DNA of 64,000 nucleotides from Gammaproteobacteria bacterium (GTDB lineage: Bacteria > Pseudomonadota > Gammaproteobacteria > Burkholderiales > Burkholderiaceae_C): positions 1-64,000 of the forward strand of contig JANYHL010000082.1 of NCBI GenBank assembly GCA_025359085.1, given 5' to 3'. Shown piece after piece: positions 18,826 through 29,613 of this stretch. Position 1 is the first letter of the stretch; every line of letters starts with the position of its first letter. The position numbers and the translations under genes are program-made. Under the pieces are notes generated by a model. The model did no database searches and was not told the origin of the DNA. It saw only the letters and a list, made by a program, of their open reading frames with translations.

Positions 18826-21141
18826 ATGACCCAAGAACTTTCCCCCGCTGAACATGCCCTGCGCGAAGCGGCCCGCGACTATCACCGCAACCCGACGCGC
18901 GGGAAGATATCAGTCACGCCGAGCAAGCCGCTGTCCAATCAGCGTGATTTGTCGTTGGCTTATTCCCCAGGTGTGGCCTATCCGTGTCTGGACATTGAGG
19001 CCGACCCCTCCCTGGTCAACGAATACACCTCACGCGGCAATTTGGTGGGCGTCATCACCAACGGCACGGCGGTGTTGGGCCTGGGTGACATTGGGCCGCT
19101 GGCTTCCAAGCCCGTGATGGAAGGCAAAGGCTGCCTGTTCAAGAAATTTGCCGGCATTGACGTGTTTGACATCGAACTCGACGAGCGCGACCCGGACAAA
19201 CTGATCGACATCATTGCGGCCATGGAACCCACGCTGGGCGGCATCAACCTTGAAGATATCAAGGCGCCCGAGTGCTTCTACATCGAAAAGAAACTGCGCG
19301 AACGCATGAACATACCGCTGTTTCATGACGACCAGCACGGCACGGCCATCATTTCAAGTGCCGCCCTGCTCAACGGACTGGAGTTGGTCGACAAGCGCAT
19401 TGACGAGGTCAGAATTGCCGTCTCCGGCGCCGGTGCCGCCGCCTTGGCCTGCCTGGACGTGATGGTGGGCCTGGGGGTGCGGCGTGAAAATGTTTTCGTG
19501 TGCGATTCCAAAGGCCTGGTTTATGAAGGCCGGCCCGGCGGCTTTGACGAATCCAAGGCACGCTTTGCGCAAAAAACCGAACTGCGCACGCTGGCCGATG
19601 TGGTAGACGGTGCCGATGTCTTTCTTGGCTGCTCGGCCGCCGGTGTGCTGACCCAGGAGATGGTGAAAACCATGGCCCGGAGCCCGGTTATTTTGGCGCT
19701 GGCCAACCCGGAGCCCGAAATTCGTCCTGAACTGGCCAAGGCCGTGCGGCCGGATTGCATCATCGCCACGGGGCGCTCGGATTACCCCAACCAGGTCAAC
19801 AACGTCCTGTGTTTTCCCTATATTTTCAGAGGGGCGCTGGACTGCGGCGCCACCAAGATCACCGAGGCCATGAAATTGGCCTGCGTGCGCCAGATCGCCG
19901 ACCTGGCCAAGGACGACATCAGCGAAGAAGTGGCCAATGCCTATGCCGGCAAAGAGCTGGTGTTTGGCTCCGAATACCTGATTCCCACGCCCTTTGATTC
20001 GCGCCTGATCCTGCGCATTGCACCCGCCGTGGCCAAAGCGGCCGAAGAGTCCGGCGTAGCCACCCGCCCCATCAAGGACATGGAGGCCTACCGCCAGCAG
20101 TTGTCGCGCTTTGTTTATCAAACCAGCATGATCATGCGCCCGGTATTCGGCGCCGCCAAGGCCGTGCCAATTCAAGCCAAACGGGTGGCCTATGCTGAGG
20201 GCGAAGACGAACGGGTGCTGCGCGCAGTGCAGGTGGTGGTCGATGAGGGGCTGGCCCGGCCGATCCTGATCGGGCGCCCGGCGGTGATTGAGACACGCTT
20301 GATCAAGGCCGGCCTGCGTCTGCGCCTCGGTGTTGATGTGGAATGCGTCAACCCGGAAGATGACCCGCGCTTTCGCCAATACTGGGAGACTTACCATCGG
20401 CTGATGGGGCGCCGCGGGGTCTCCATCGACGCCGCCAAGGCCGCCGTGCGCCGCTCCAGCACCACCATTGCCGCCTTGATGCTCAAGCTCGGTGATGCCG
20501 ATGCCATGTTGTGTGGGCTGTTGGGACGTTTTGACGTGCATCTGGAACACATCCGTGACGTGATCGGCGCTAAAGAAGGTGCTTCAGGGTTTGCCACCTT
20601 GAACGCGCTGATGCTGGACAAGCGCACGCTCTTTATTGCGGACACCTTCGTCAATGAAGACCCCGACGCCGAACAGTTGGCCCGCATCGCTGTGATGGCG
20701 GCCGATGAAGTCCGGCGTTTTGGCTTGCCGCCCAAAGTGGCGTTCCTGTCGCACTCCATGTACGGCTCCTCCAACCGCAAGTCCGCCGTCAAAATGCGCT
20801 TGGCCCATGAGTTTTTCTGCAAGCTGGCGCCCGATGTCGAGTCTGATGGCGAATTGCACGGCGATGCCGCTTTGTCGGAGGACATGCGTGATGCGGCCCT
20901 GATGGACAGCAAGTTCCATGGCGAGGCCAATGTGCTGATCTGCCCCAACCTGGACGCCGCCAACATCCTGTTCAATGTGCTCAAGGTCACAGGCGGCAAC
21001 GGCGTCACCGTCGGCCCCATCTTGCTGGGCGCAGCCGCCTCGGCGCATGTGCTCACGCCATCCGCGACAGTCCGGCGCGTCGTCAACATGACGGCACTGG
21101 CCGTGGCCAACGCGGCGCACGGCAAGGGCTTAGCTCGTTAA
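18826..21141 (+). CDS. maeB: NADP-dependent malic enzyme with C-terminal phosphotransacetylase-like domain
   Basis: [35 protein letters not shown], then PTA-like [18 protein letters not shown] region; 771 aa. Confidence 0.93.
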   Translation: MTQELSPAEHALREAARDYHRNPTRGKISVTPSKPLSNQRDLSLAYSPGVAYPCLDIEADPSLVNEYTSRGNLVGVITNGTAVLGLGDIGPLASKPVMEGKGCLFKKFAGIDVFDIELDERDPDKLIDIIAAMEPTLGGINLEDIKAPECFYIEKKLRERMNIPLFHDDQHGTAIISSAALLNGLELVDKRIDEVRIAVSGAGAAALACLDVMVGLGVRRENVFVCDSKGLVYEGRPGGFDESKARFAQKTELRTLADVVDGADVFLGCSAAGVLTQEMVKTMARSPVILALANPEPEIRPELAKAVRPDCIIATGRSDYPNQVNNVLCFPYIFRGALDCGATKITEAMKLACVRQIADLAKDDISEEVANAYAGKELVFGSEYLIPTPFDSRLILRIAPAVAKAAEESGVATRPIKDMEAYRQQLSRFVYQTSMIMRPVFGAAKAVPIQAKRVAYAEGEDERVLRAVQVVVDEGLARPILIGRPAVIETRLIKAGLRLRLGVDVECVNPEDDPRFRQYWETYHRLMGRRGVSIDAAKAAVRRSSTTIAALMLKLGDADAMLCGLLGRFDVHLEHIRDVIGAKEGASGFATLNALMLDKRTLFIADTFVNEDPDAEQLARIAVMAADEVRRFGLPPKVAFLSHSMYGSSNRKSAVKMRLAHEFFCKLAPDVESDGELHGDAALSEDMRDAALMDSKFHGEANVLICPNLDAANILFNVLKVTGGNGVTVGPILLGAAASAHVLTPSATVRRVVNMTALAVANAAHGKGLAR

Positions 21142-21441
21142 GGCGGGAGCCCACCCATCTTTGAACAGCTCCCCCGCCAGGGGCTGGTCAAAGCCGGGCT
21201 AAAGACGAGGCAGGGACGGAGAAGTCAGTCGGCGCGGTGGCTGGCGTGCGGGCTCGGTAGGTGATCTGTTGTCCAGCTTTACACGCTGTCGCATTTGGAC
21301 ATCAAATTGAAACATGTGGGTAGCACACACTGGTTTATCCTGACAACTCTGCTTGGCAGCAAGAGGTTGCCAAGGTGTTTTCAAAGTGCACCCGCCTCGC
21401 CCACAACGGGCTGCGGGTCTTGTCCTTAGGAGCCTCCCGCC

Positions 21442-21897
21442 ATGAATCACAACCCTGCAACCGAGGGACCCCCTTCAGAAAAAGTAACGTGCCAGGTGTC
21501 CGAAATCACCATTGCACAACTGGTAGGTCAGGTTTATGAGTACGCACCCCCCGCCGAGCGCAGTCGCCTGCTGGAGCATCTGCTGCGTCCTTTGGGCGTA
21601 CTTTCGCTCGTCGCCATCGCCAACGGCATCTTCGCGAAGATTCGCTTTCGCAGTGGGTGGCCGGACCTGCACGTTCAACTTGAGGATGCACAGAACGTGC
21701 AAGCCAGCGACATCATCACGCTGGTCAATCATGTCCAGCAAGTGAGCGTCCAGGCCATCGACGGCTTGGCCGAGATGCTCTTGTCGTCGCCGGTGATGAC
21801 CGGCTCGGCCGCCGCCGCGCTGCTGATCACCGTGCTGGTGCAGCGCGCCCGAACACGTCGCGCCGATGACGGTTCGCTACCCAGGGCCATGGCATGA
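21442..21897 (+). CDS. Hypothetical protein
   Basis: 151 aa ORF; gggtcttgtccttaggag region upstream; no recognised domain. Confidence 0.55.
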   Translation: MNHNPATEGPPSEKVTCQVSEITIAQLVGQVYEYAPPAERSRLLEHLLRPLGVLSLVAIANGIFAKIRFRSGWPDLHVQLEDAQNVQASDIITLVNHVQQVSVQAIDGLAEMLLSSPVMTGSAAAALLITVLVQRARTRRADDGSLPRAMA

Positions 21898-21985
21898 GAT
21901 GACTCCGGCGACTTGATCTTTCGATCCATGACAAGCTCAATATCAGACCGCCGGTGAGCAGAAGTAACTGGATGATCAGGGCGAG

Positions 21986-23386
<1,401 letters not shown>

Positions 23387-24031
23387 CTACCACCAGGCCT
23401 GCAATTGCCCGGCCACCAGTCGCACGCCGCGTGCGGCCATGGCACGGGCCTCGGCTTCGTCGTGAGTCACCAGCAGCGTCGCCATACCGGCCGCCGCAAT
23501 ATGCTGGCAAAACTCTTCGCGCAAGCCCTGGCGCAACTCGGCATCCAGGGCCGAAAACGGCTCGTCCAGCAGCAGTGCACGCGGACTCGTGATCAGGGCA
23601 CGGGCCAGCGCGACGCGCTGCTGCTCACCGCCCGAGAGCGTCCACACCTTGTGCCCGGCGTGGGCGCGCAAGCCAAAGCGCTCCAGCATCTGCGCGGCCC
23701 GCGCGCGCGCGTCCGACTTGGACAAGCGCTGCTCCACCAAACCGAAAGCGACGTTATCAAGCACGTTCAGGTGCGGAAACAGCGCAAAGTCCTGGAACAT
23801 CAGCGCAAAGCCGCGTCGCTCGGGCGCCAGCCGCGTGATGTCCTGGCCGTCAAACCAGACACTGCCATGAAGTGGCGGCTGCAAGCCCGCCACAATGTTC
23901 AGCAACGTGCTTTTGCCGCTGCCTGAAGGCCCCAGCAAGGCCACAATTTCACCCGCAGCAACTTGCAAGTCGATATCTTGCAGCAAGACCCGAGCGCCAT
24001 AGTTTTGACTGATTTGGCGCAGCTCAAGCAT
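23387..24031 (-). CDS. thiQ: Thiamine ABC transporter ATP-binding protein
   Basis: [45 protein letters not shown]; third gene downstream of a TPP riboswitch. Confidence 0.85.
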   Translation of the reverse strand: MLELRQISQNYGARVLLQDIDLQVAAGEIVALLGPSGSGKSTLLNIVAGLQPPLHGSVWFDGQDITRLAPERRGFALMFQDFALFPHLNVLDNVAFGLVEQRLSKSDARARAAQMLERFGLRAHAGHKVWTLSGGEQQRVALARALITSPRALLLDEPFSALDAELRQGLREEFCQHIAAAGMATLLVTHDEAEARAMAARGVRLVAGQLQAWW

Positions 24032-25667
24032 GGCGCAACGCCCCCACGCTTGTGAGTGACCGCCTTCGCTCATGGCGATCAGCGACCGGCCATTCAATCA
24101 GTAGAAACGCCAGTAACGCCAATAGCATTAACACGCAGGCCAGAACGAAAGCTTCATCCAGACGACTCGCCCCCGGGTGTCCCAGACGCTGGTAAATCAA
24201 GGTCGTGAGCGTGGTCCATTCGGGGCGCGACAAAAATAGCGTCACCGCAAATTCACCCAAAGCCGTGGCGGCCGCAAACGCCATCCCCCGGCGCAAAGCG
24301 GGACGCAACAGCGGCAAGGTGACGCGCCAAAAGGCACGCTGCGGGCTGGCCCCCAGCGTACGGGCAGCGTGCAGCAAGTGGGGCGGCAAACTGTCCAAAC
24401 CCGCTGACAAGGATTTGGCGACAAACGGATACGCAAGCACCGCATAGGCCGCCAACAGCAAAGGCAAACTGGCTGTCCAGCCCGGGTACAGCAGCAACAA
24501 ACCAAAAGCCACCGTGACAGGAGACACGACAAAGGGCAAAAACGCCGCGGCGCGCCAGAGCACCGAGCGCTGGGCTGCCAGCGCGTGCAACACGCCCAGC
24601 AGCGTCGCCACAGCCAAGGCCAGCGCAGAAAAGCGCAAGGTATTCCAAAGAGCCGCACCCACCTCTGCATCCCATACCGCGACCCAAGTGGCCCAGCCTG
24701 CCTCCAGCGCGCGCCAGACAATCGCCAGAATCGGCAGTGCACAAATCACAAACAGCACCCCGAGCGCGCCCAGCACGGAGAGCCATTGCGCCAGGCCCTG
24801 GGGCCTATGACGCTCCACAGGTTCGACACGACTGGGCGCGCCCAAGCGTTTCTCAAGCACGGCATAGATCAGAGCCACGGCGCCCGTCAGCAGCAGCATC
24901 CACAGCGCCAGCACACTGGCTTGGCCCAGTTGCAACTCATGCGCCACCAAGGTGTAAATCTCGACCTCGACCGTGGCATAGCGCTGCCCGCCCAGCACCA
25001 GGGCCAGGCCAAAGCCGGCAAAGCAATACAAAAAAACCAGGCACAAGCTCGACATCAGCCACGGGGCAATCGACGGCCACTCGACCCGCCAAAACGCGCG
25101 CCACGGCGTGGCCCCCAAAGATCGGGCAGCGGCGACCTGGCGCGCATTGACTTGGCCAAGCGCATCCACCCCGGCGCGTACCACCAGACACAGGTTAAAA
25201 AAAAGATTGCCGTACAGCAGCAGCCAGGGCGTATCTTGCAGGTTGACGCCGAGCCAGCCACTGAGCACGCCCTGCGGCCCCCACAGCGCCAATACACCCA
25301 AAGCCGCCACCAAGGTGGGCACCACAAACGGCAGCATCAATAAGCGCAGCACCAGCGTGCGCGCCGCAAACTCAAAACGCGCCAGCACCCAGGCCAGCGG
25401 CAGGCCCAATGTGAATGCCAGCACACAGGTGAGGCCTGCTTGCGCCAACGACCAGAGCACGCGCCAGCGCAGGTAATCGTCTTGCCAGGGCGACCAGAGC
25501 GACCCCATCGGTTCCGAAGCTGCGCCGGACAAATTTGCATCACCCGCCCACCCGGCCAACACCAGCCGCCCCAGCGGCGCAATCAGCAGCACCAGCAACG
25601 CCGCCGCGGGCAACAACCCAAGCCAAACTCGATGACGCAACCAGTCAGTCAAGAAGACGGATGACAT
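24024..25667 (-). CDS. thiP: Thiamine ABC transporter permease (fused double permease)
   Basis: Two permease halves, GARSLGATPWRAFWRVEWPSI and ARTLGASPQRAFWRVTLPLLRP EAA-type loops; start within ORF 24024..25715. Confidence 0.87.
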   Translation of the reverse strand: MSSVFLTDWLRHRVWLGLLPAAALLVLLIAPLGRLVLAGWAGDANLSGAASEPMGSLWSPWQDDYLRWRVLWSLAQAGLTCVLAFTLGLPLAWVLARFEFAARTLVLRLLMLPFVVPTLVAALGVLALWGPQGVLSGWLGVNLQDTPWLLLYGNLFFNLCLVVRAGVDALGQVNARQVAAARSLGATPWRAFWRVEWPSIAPWLMSSLCLVFLYCFAGFGLALVLGGQRYATVEVEIYTLVAHELQLGQASVLALWMLLLTGAVALIYAVLEKRLGAPSRVEPVERHRPQGLAQWLSVLGALGVLFVICALPILAIVWRALEAGWATWVAVWDAEVGAALWNTLRFSALALAVATLLGVLHALAAQRSVLWRAAAFLPFVVSPVTVAFGLLLLYPGWTASLPLLLAAYAVLAYPFVAKSLSAGLDSLPPHLLHAARTLGASPQRAFWRVTLPLLRPALRRGMAFAAATALGEFAVTLFLSRPEWTTLTTLIYQRLGHPGASRLDEAFVLACVLMLLALLAFLLIEWPVADRHERRRSLTSVGALRHA

Positions 25668-25678
25668 GGATGGCCGCG

Positions 25679-26701
25679 CTACTTGAGCACCACTTTGGTC
25701 CAGCGCGCGACCCACTGAGCACCCTGGTCAGCCACCACTTGCCGGGCTGGGGCCTCAAACTCGGTGGGCTCGGCGGCGTGGCGCATCACCTCGACCAGCG
25801 GGGTTTTAGCCTGCGCCGGGTACATCCACATTGCCGTCTGCAGGGCTTCTTGCACCGGGGCAGAGCGCATGAAGTCCACAAACTTCAGTCCAGCGGCGCG
25901 CTGATCACCGCCTTGGACCAGGCCCACACCTTCCACCTGGCGGAACACACCACCCTTGAGGTTCAGGCTGGCGGTGGGCGACTCGGAGATTTTTTCTTTG
26001 CTGTAAAACACCTCGGCCGCCGGGCTGGTGGCGTAACTCACCACCAGCGGGTAGGCACCTTTGTTGCGTGCAAAGTCGGTGTAATAAGCCTCGCTCCAAC
26101 CCTTGACCACCTTGAGGCCATTGCTGCGCATTTGTGCCCACCAGGCAAAGGCGGACTCTTCGCCCAGGGCAGAAACAGTCGCCAACATGAAGGCATAGCC
26201 GGTGCTGCTGGTGGCTGGGTTGGGTGTCACCAACCAGTTCTTGTAAGCGGGCAGCGTTAAATCCTGCAAGGTCTTGGGCAACGCCATGCCGCTTTTGGCG
26301 ACCGCAGCTTTGTCGTAATTCAAGGTCACAAAACCATAGTCCACCGATGCCAGCCCCGCCCCCAGGATGGCATCGGGCGCATCTTGGGTCTGGGGCAGCG
26401 TGGGCTCCAGCACGCCAGCAGCCAGCGCCTTGCCCACCAGCGTGTTGTCAATGCCAAAAACCACGTCGGCTATCGGGTGAGCCCGGGTCAAGATCAGCTT
26501 GTTGAGCATTTCACCGGCATCACCGCCCTTGATGATGACCAGTTTGATACCGTTTTGTTTTTCAAACTGCACCAGCAAGGGCTTGGGCAGTGAAAAAGAA
26601 CTGTGCACCATCACGCGCAATTCATCACCCGCCAGGGCTTGGGTTGACACCGAAAAAGCAGCCAGCGCAACGGCCGCTAAAGCGAAAAGACGACGATTCA
26701 T
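25679..26701 (-). CDS. thiB: Thiamine ABC transporter substrate-binding protein
   Basis: Signal peptide MNRRLFALAAVALAAFSVSTQALA; DELRVMVHSSFSLPKPLLVQFEKQNGIKLVIIKGGDAGEMLNKLILT; directly downstream of a THI box. Confidence 0.88.
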   Translation of the reverse strand: MNRRLFALAAVALAAFSVSTQALAGDELRVMVHSSFSLPKPLLVQFEKQNGIKLVIIKGGDAGEMLNKLILTRAHPIADVVFGIDNTLVGKALAAGVLEPTLPQTQDAPDAILGAGLASVDYGFVTLNYDKAAVAKSGMALPKTLQDLTLPAYKNWLVTPNPATSSTGYAFMLATVSALGEESAFAWWAQMRSNGLKVVKGWSEAYYTDFARNKGAYPLVVSYATSPAAEVFYSKEKISESPTASLNLKGGVFRQVEGVGLVQGGDQRAAGLKFVDFMRSAPVQEALQTAMWMYPAQAKTPLVEVMRHAAEPTEFEAPARQVVADQGAQWVARWTKVVLK

Positions 26702-26785
26702 GGCAAGGCCTTTCAGTGCGCCAGCACAACAAGCGCTGGGCAAAAGGCAAGACCGGCAGATGATGACCAGCAGACCTCCGACCTT

Positions 26786-26872
26786 CACGCTCCCTACGCT
26801 GGCATGATCCAGATCAGGTGAGTGGGGTATTTCTCAGTCCATCTTGCGACGGACACCCCCGGTGAGGCCAGA
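26786..26872 (-). ncRNA. TPP riboswitch (THI element)
   Basis: Reverse complement ...GGGGGTGTCC...GGACTGAGAAATACCCC...ACCTGATCTGGATCATGCCAGCGTAGGGAG matches the THI-box core. Confidence 0.95.
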
Positions 26873-26931
26873 ATTGTAATGTGCAGATTCACCCGGTCAC
26901 CCGCCGTCACCTGCGCCCGATGCCAAGCTGA

Positions 26932-27828
26932 CTATTCCACTGACCGCACCCTTAAAAATGACGCAAATTTTGGCAAACCCTTGGGCGTGCGGTCGCGGTA
27001 GCGGTACGTCACCACGGTGCCCACCGAGGGTGGGTCAGCGCGCTGAGCGTCGGTGAAACCGGTACCCAAGGCAAAGCGCTGCCCACTGGACAGCTCCAGC
27101 AACAAGGCACCCATGCGCCCTTGATGGCGGCCTTTGCCGGGCAAGTGCGCCACGACGCGCGCCTCTTCGTCGGGCACGGGCTTGAGTTTCAGCAGCGCGT
27201 CGCTGCGCCCCGGTGACCAGAGGGCATTGGCGCGGTGCAAGACCAGCCCTTCACCGCCGGCGTTCACCGTCTGCGTCAACAAGTTCTGCAGCGCGGCGGC
27301 GTCCGGCACGCGTTGTTGGGCCACCGCTTGCAGCCAGGGCGGGCGGGCCTCCAGCGCCAGCTGATTGATCTGCCGGGCACGGTCGGCAAAAGCGTCGGTG
27401 GCGCCGGGCAAGTCGAAAATCATGTAACGCACCGCACGCCAGTCGGCCTCCACCGGAACGCGATGGCGCACGATGCCGGAAAGCTCATCAAAGCGACCGC
27501 GCCCCAGCCACAGCTCGCCGTCCAGTGCCGTCTTGGGCAGGCTGGCGGTGAACCAGTCAGGTGCCGTGATCGGCCGCCCGCTGCGAAAACGCAGACCTTG
27601 ACCGTCCCAAAAAGCCCGCACGCCGTCCAGCTTTTCACTGACCAGAAAAGCACTGGGCGCCTGGCCGCCTTGCCACCACCTGGCGTGCATGAGCGCGGGC
27701 TGCGCGCTGGCGGTTGTCAGAAGCGCCGTCGGCGGGTCAAGCGTTGCAGCCCCCAAATTGCTCAGGCAGCTGCCCACCAGAATCAAGCTCAAGGGTGCAG
27801 CACCCCCATGGACTGTTTGAAAATTCAT
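26932..27828 (-). CDS. ATP-dependent DNA ligase, minimal LigE-like, with putative signal peptide
   Basis: SEKLDGVRAFWDG motif I, DGELWLGRG, EGLVLHRANALW, LLKLKP motif V; hydrophobic N-terminus. Confidence 0.85.
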   Translation of the reverse strand: MNFQTVHGGAAPLSLILVGSCLSNLGAATLDPPTALLTTASAQPALMHARWWQGGQAPSAFLVSEKLDGVRAFWDGQGLRFRSGRPITAPDWFTASLPKTALDGELWLGRGRFDELSGIVRHRVPVEADWRAVRYMIFDLPGATDAFADRARQINQLALEARPPWLQAVAQQRVPDAAALQNLLTQTVNAGGEGLVLHRANALWSPGRSDALLKLKPVPDEEARVVAHLPGKGRHQGRMGALLLELSSGQRFALGTGFTDAQRADPPSVGTVVTYRYRDRTPKGLPKFASFLRVRSVE

Positions 27829-27915
27829 TTATTTCTCCCTGTCAGACTCAAGCCTGATCTACCCTATCAAAAAGCCAAAAACCCACCCAAGTCAAGCTCA
27901 GGACCGACAAAATGC

Positions 27916-28497
27916 TCAGGCCAGCAACCGCGAGGATTTGGGCACATGCGCCATCAAAAACTCCATCTGATCGACCAGAATGCGGCGGTTGCGCAGAATG
28001 AAGTCTTCCCACAGGCTGGGTACATAAGGCGCGTAGAGCAGCGGCATGCCAGCCTGCTCGGGCGTGCGATGGCTCTTGCGGTGATTGCAGGGGCGGCAGG
28101 CGGTGACCACATTCATCCAGCTGTCGATGCCGTTTTGCGCGAACGGGATGATGTGCTCGCGCGTCAGCGTTTCTTCATCAAACTGTTCACCGCAATAGGC
28201 GCAGAGCTGGCGGTCCCGCGCAAACAATTTGGCATTGGTCAGACCGGGCTTGAGGTGAAAGGGATTGATGCTGGACACGCCCTTGGTGCCGATGATGCTG
28301 TTGACCGTGATGACGGACTGCACGCCGGTCAACGCGTTGAGACCACCATGAAACACGGCCACTTGCGCGCCCATTTCCCAGCGCACCTCGGCAGCGGCGT
28401 AATGGATCACCGCCTGCTCCAGCGTAATCCACGATTGGGGCAGCCCCTGGGCTGACAGCTTCAAGACTTTCAAAACACGCCTCCTGGATAGATCCAT
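27916..28497 (-). CDS. HNH endonuclease domain protein
   Basis: CAYCGEQFDEETLTREHIIPFAQNGIDSWMNVVTACRPCNHRKS. Confidence 0.85.
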   Translation of the reverse strand: MDLSRRRVLKVLKLSAQGLPQSWITLEQAVIHYAAAEVRWEMGAQVAVFHGGLNALTGVQSVITVNSIIGTKGVSSINPFHLKPGLTNAKLFARDRQLCAYCGEQFDEETLTREHIIPFAQNGIDSWMNVVTACRPCNHRKSHRTPEQAGMPLLYAPYVPSLWEDFILRNRRILVDQMEFLMAHVPKSSRLLA

Positions 28498-28637
28498 TGA
28501 CACGAAATGCAACCGTCTCTGGCAGGACGAGAAGTTTTTCCCGGCCGCTAGGACACAATATACCCTCTTTATGTGTCAAATTGACTGCCAGCGCTTGAGC
28601 GATCTGCGCAGGTTGCTATTAAAACAATACCACTCCA

Positions 28638-29606
28638 ATGAAGGTTTTCCGCGGTTTTCACCATCCCGACGTGGCCCAGGCCTGCGCCCTGACAATCGGC
28701 AATTTTGACGGCGTGCACCGGGGCCACCAGGCCATGCTGGCGCTGCTCAAAGGCGAGGCCCAGCAGCGCAGCGTGCCCAGCTGCGCGATGACCTTCGAGC
28801 CCCATCCGCGCGACTACTTTGCCGCAGCCAGCCACCAGCCTGATCTGGCACCGGCCCGCATCGGTACGCTGCGCGACAAGCTGGCCGATCTGGCCCTGAG
28901 TGGCGTTGACCAGACCGTGATTCTGCCGTTTGACGCGCGCCTGGCCGGCCTGTCGCCGCAGGCCTTCATCGACCAGGTGCTGGTCAAGGGACTGGGAGCG
29001 AAATACGTCCTGGTGGGCGATGACTTTCGTTTTGGCGCCAGGCGCGCGGGCGACTACGCCCTGCTCGATGCCGCCGGCGTGGCCCAAGGCTTCGACGTGG
29101 CCCGCATGAACAGTTACGAAGTGCATGGCCTGCGGGTGTCAAGCTCGGCCGTGCGCGACGCACTGGGCCAGGGCCGCTTGCAGGATGTGGCACGCCTGTT
29201 GGGCCGGCCGTATCGCATCTCGGGCCACGTGGTGCATGGCCGCAAGCTGGGGCGGGCGCTGGGCTTCAGAACCCTGAACCTGCGCTTTGCCCACTGGAAG
29301 CCCGCCGCCAGCGGCATTTTTGCGGTGCTGGTGCATGGCCTGAGCCCGGCGCCGCTGGCAGGCGTGGCCAACATGGGCATTCGGCCGTCGCTGGACCCGC
29401 GCGATGTGAATGGCGGCCGGGTGCTGCTGGAAACCCATTGCCTGGACTGGCCCGCCCACCTGGGGCCCGAGGGGGCCTACGGTAAAATTATCCGGGTAGA
29501 ACTTCTTCATAAGCTGCACGACGAGCTGAAGTACGACTCTTTGGACGCCCTCACCGCCGGCATCACACAGGATTGCCTTGATGCGCGTGCGTACTTTTCA
29601 AAATAG
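28638..29606 (+). CDS. ribF: Bifunctional riboflavin kinase/FAD synthetase
   Basis: [44 protein letters not shown]; followed by ileS-lspA. Confidence 0.96.
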   Translation: MKVFRGFHHPDVAQACALTIGNFDGVHRGHQAMLALLKGEAQQRSVPSCAMTFEPHPRDYFAAASHQPDLAPARIGTLRDKLADLALSGVDQTVILPFDARLAGLSPQAFIDQVLVKGLGAKYVLVGDDFRFGARRAGDYALLDAAGVAQGFDVARMNSYEVHGLRVSSSAVRDALGQGRLQDVARLLGRPYRISGHVVHGRKLGRALGFRTLNLRFAHWKPAASGIFAVLVHGLSPAPLAGVANMGIRPSLDPRDVNGGRVLLETHCLDWPAHLGPEGAYGKIIRVELLHKLHDELKYDSLDALTAGITQDCLDARAYFSK

Positions 29607-29613
29607 CGCCACC

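Noticed and set aside
23387-26701. Iron or sulfate/putrescine ABC transporter as alternative call for the 3-gene ABC operon
   Set aside because: The upstream TPP riboswitch and ThiB/ThiP-like architecture favour thiamine transport.
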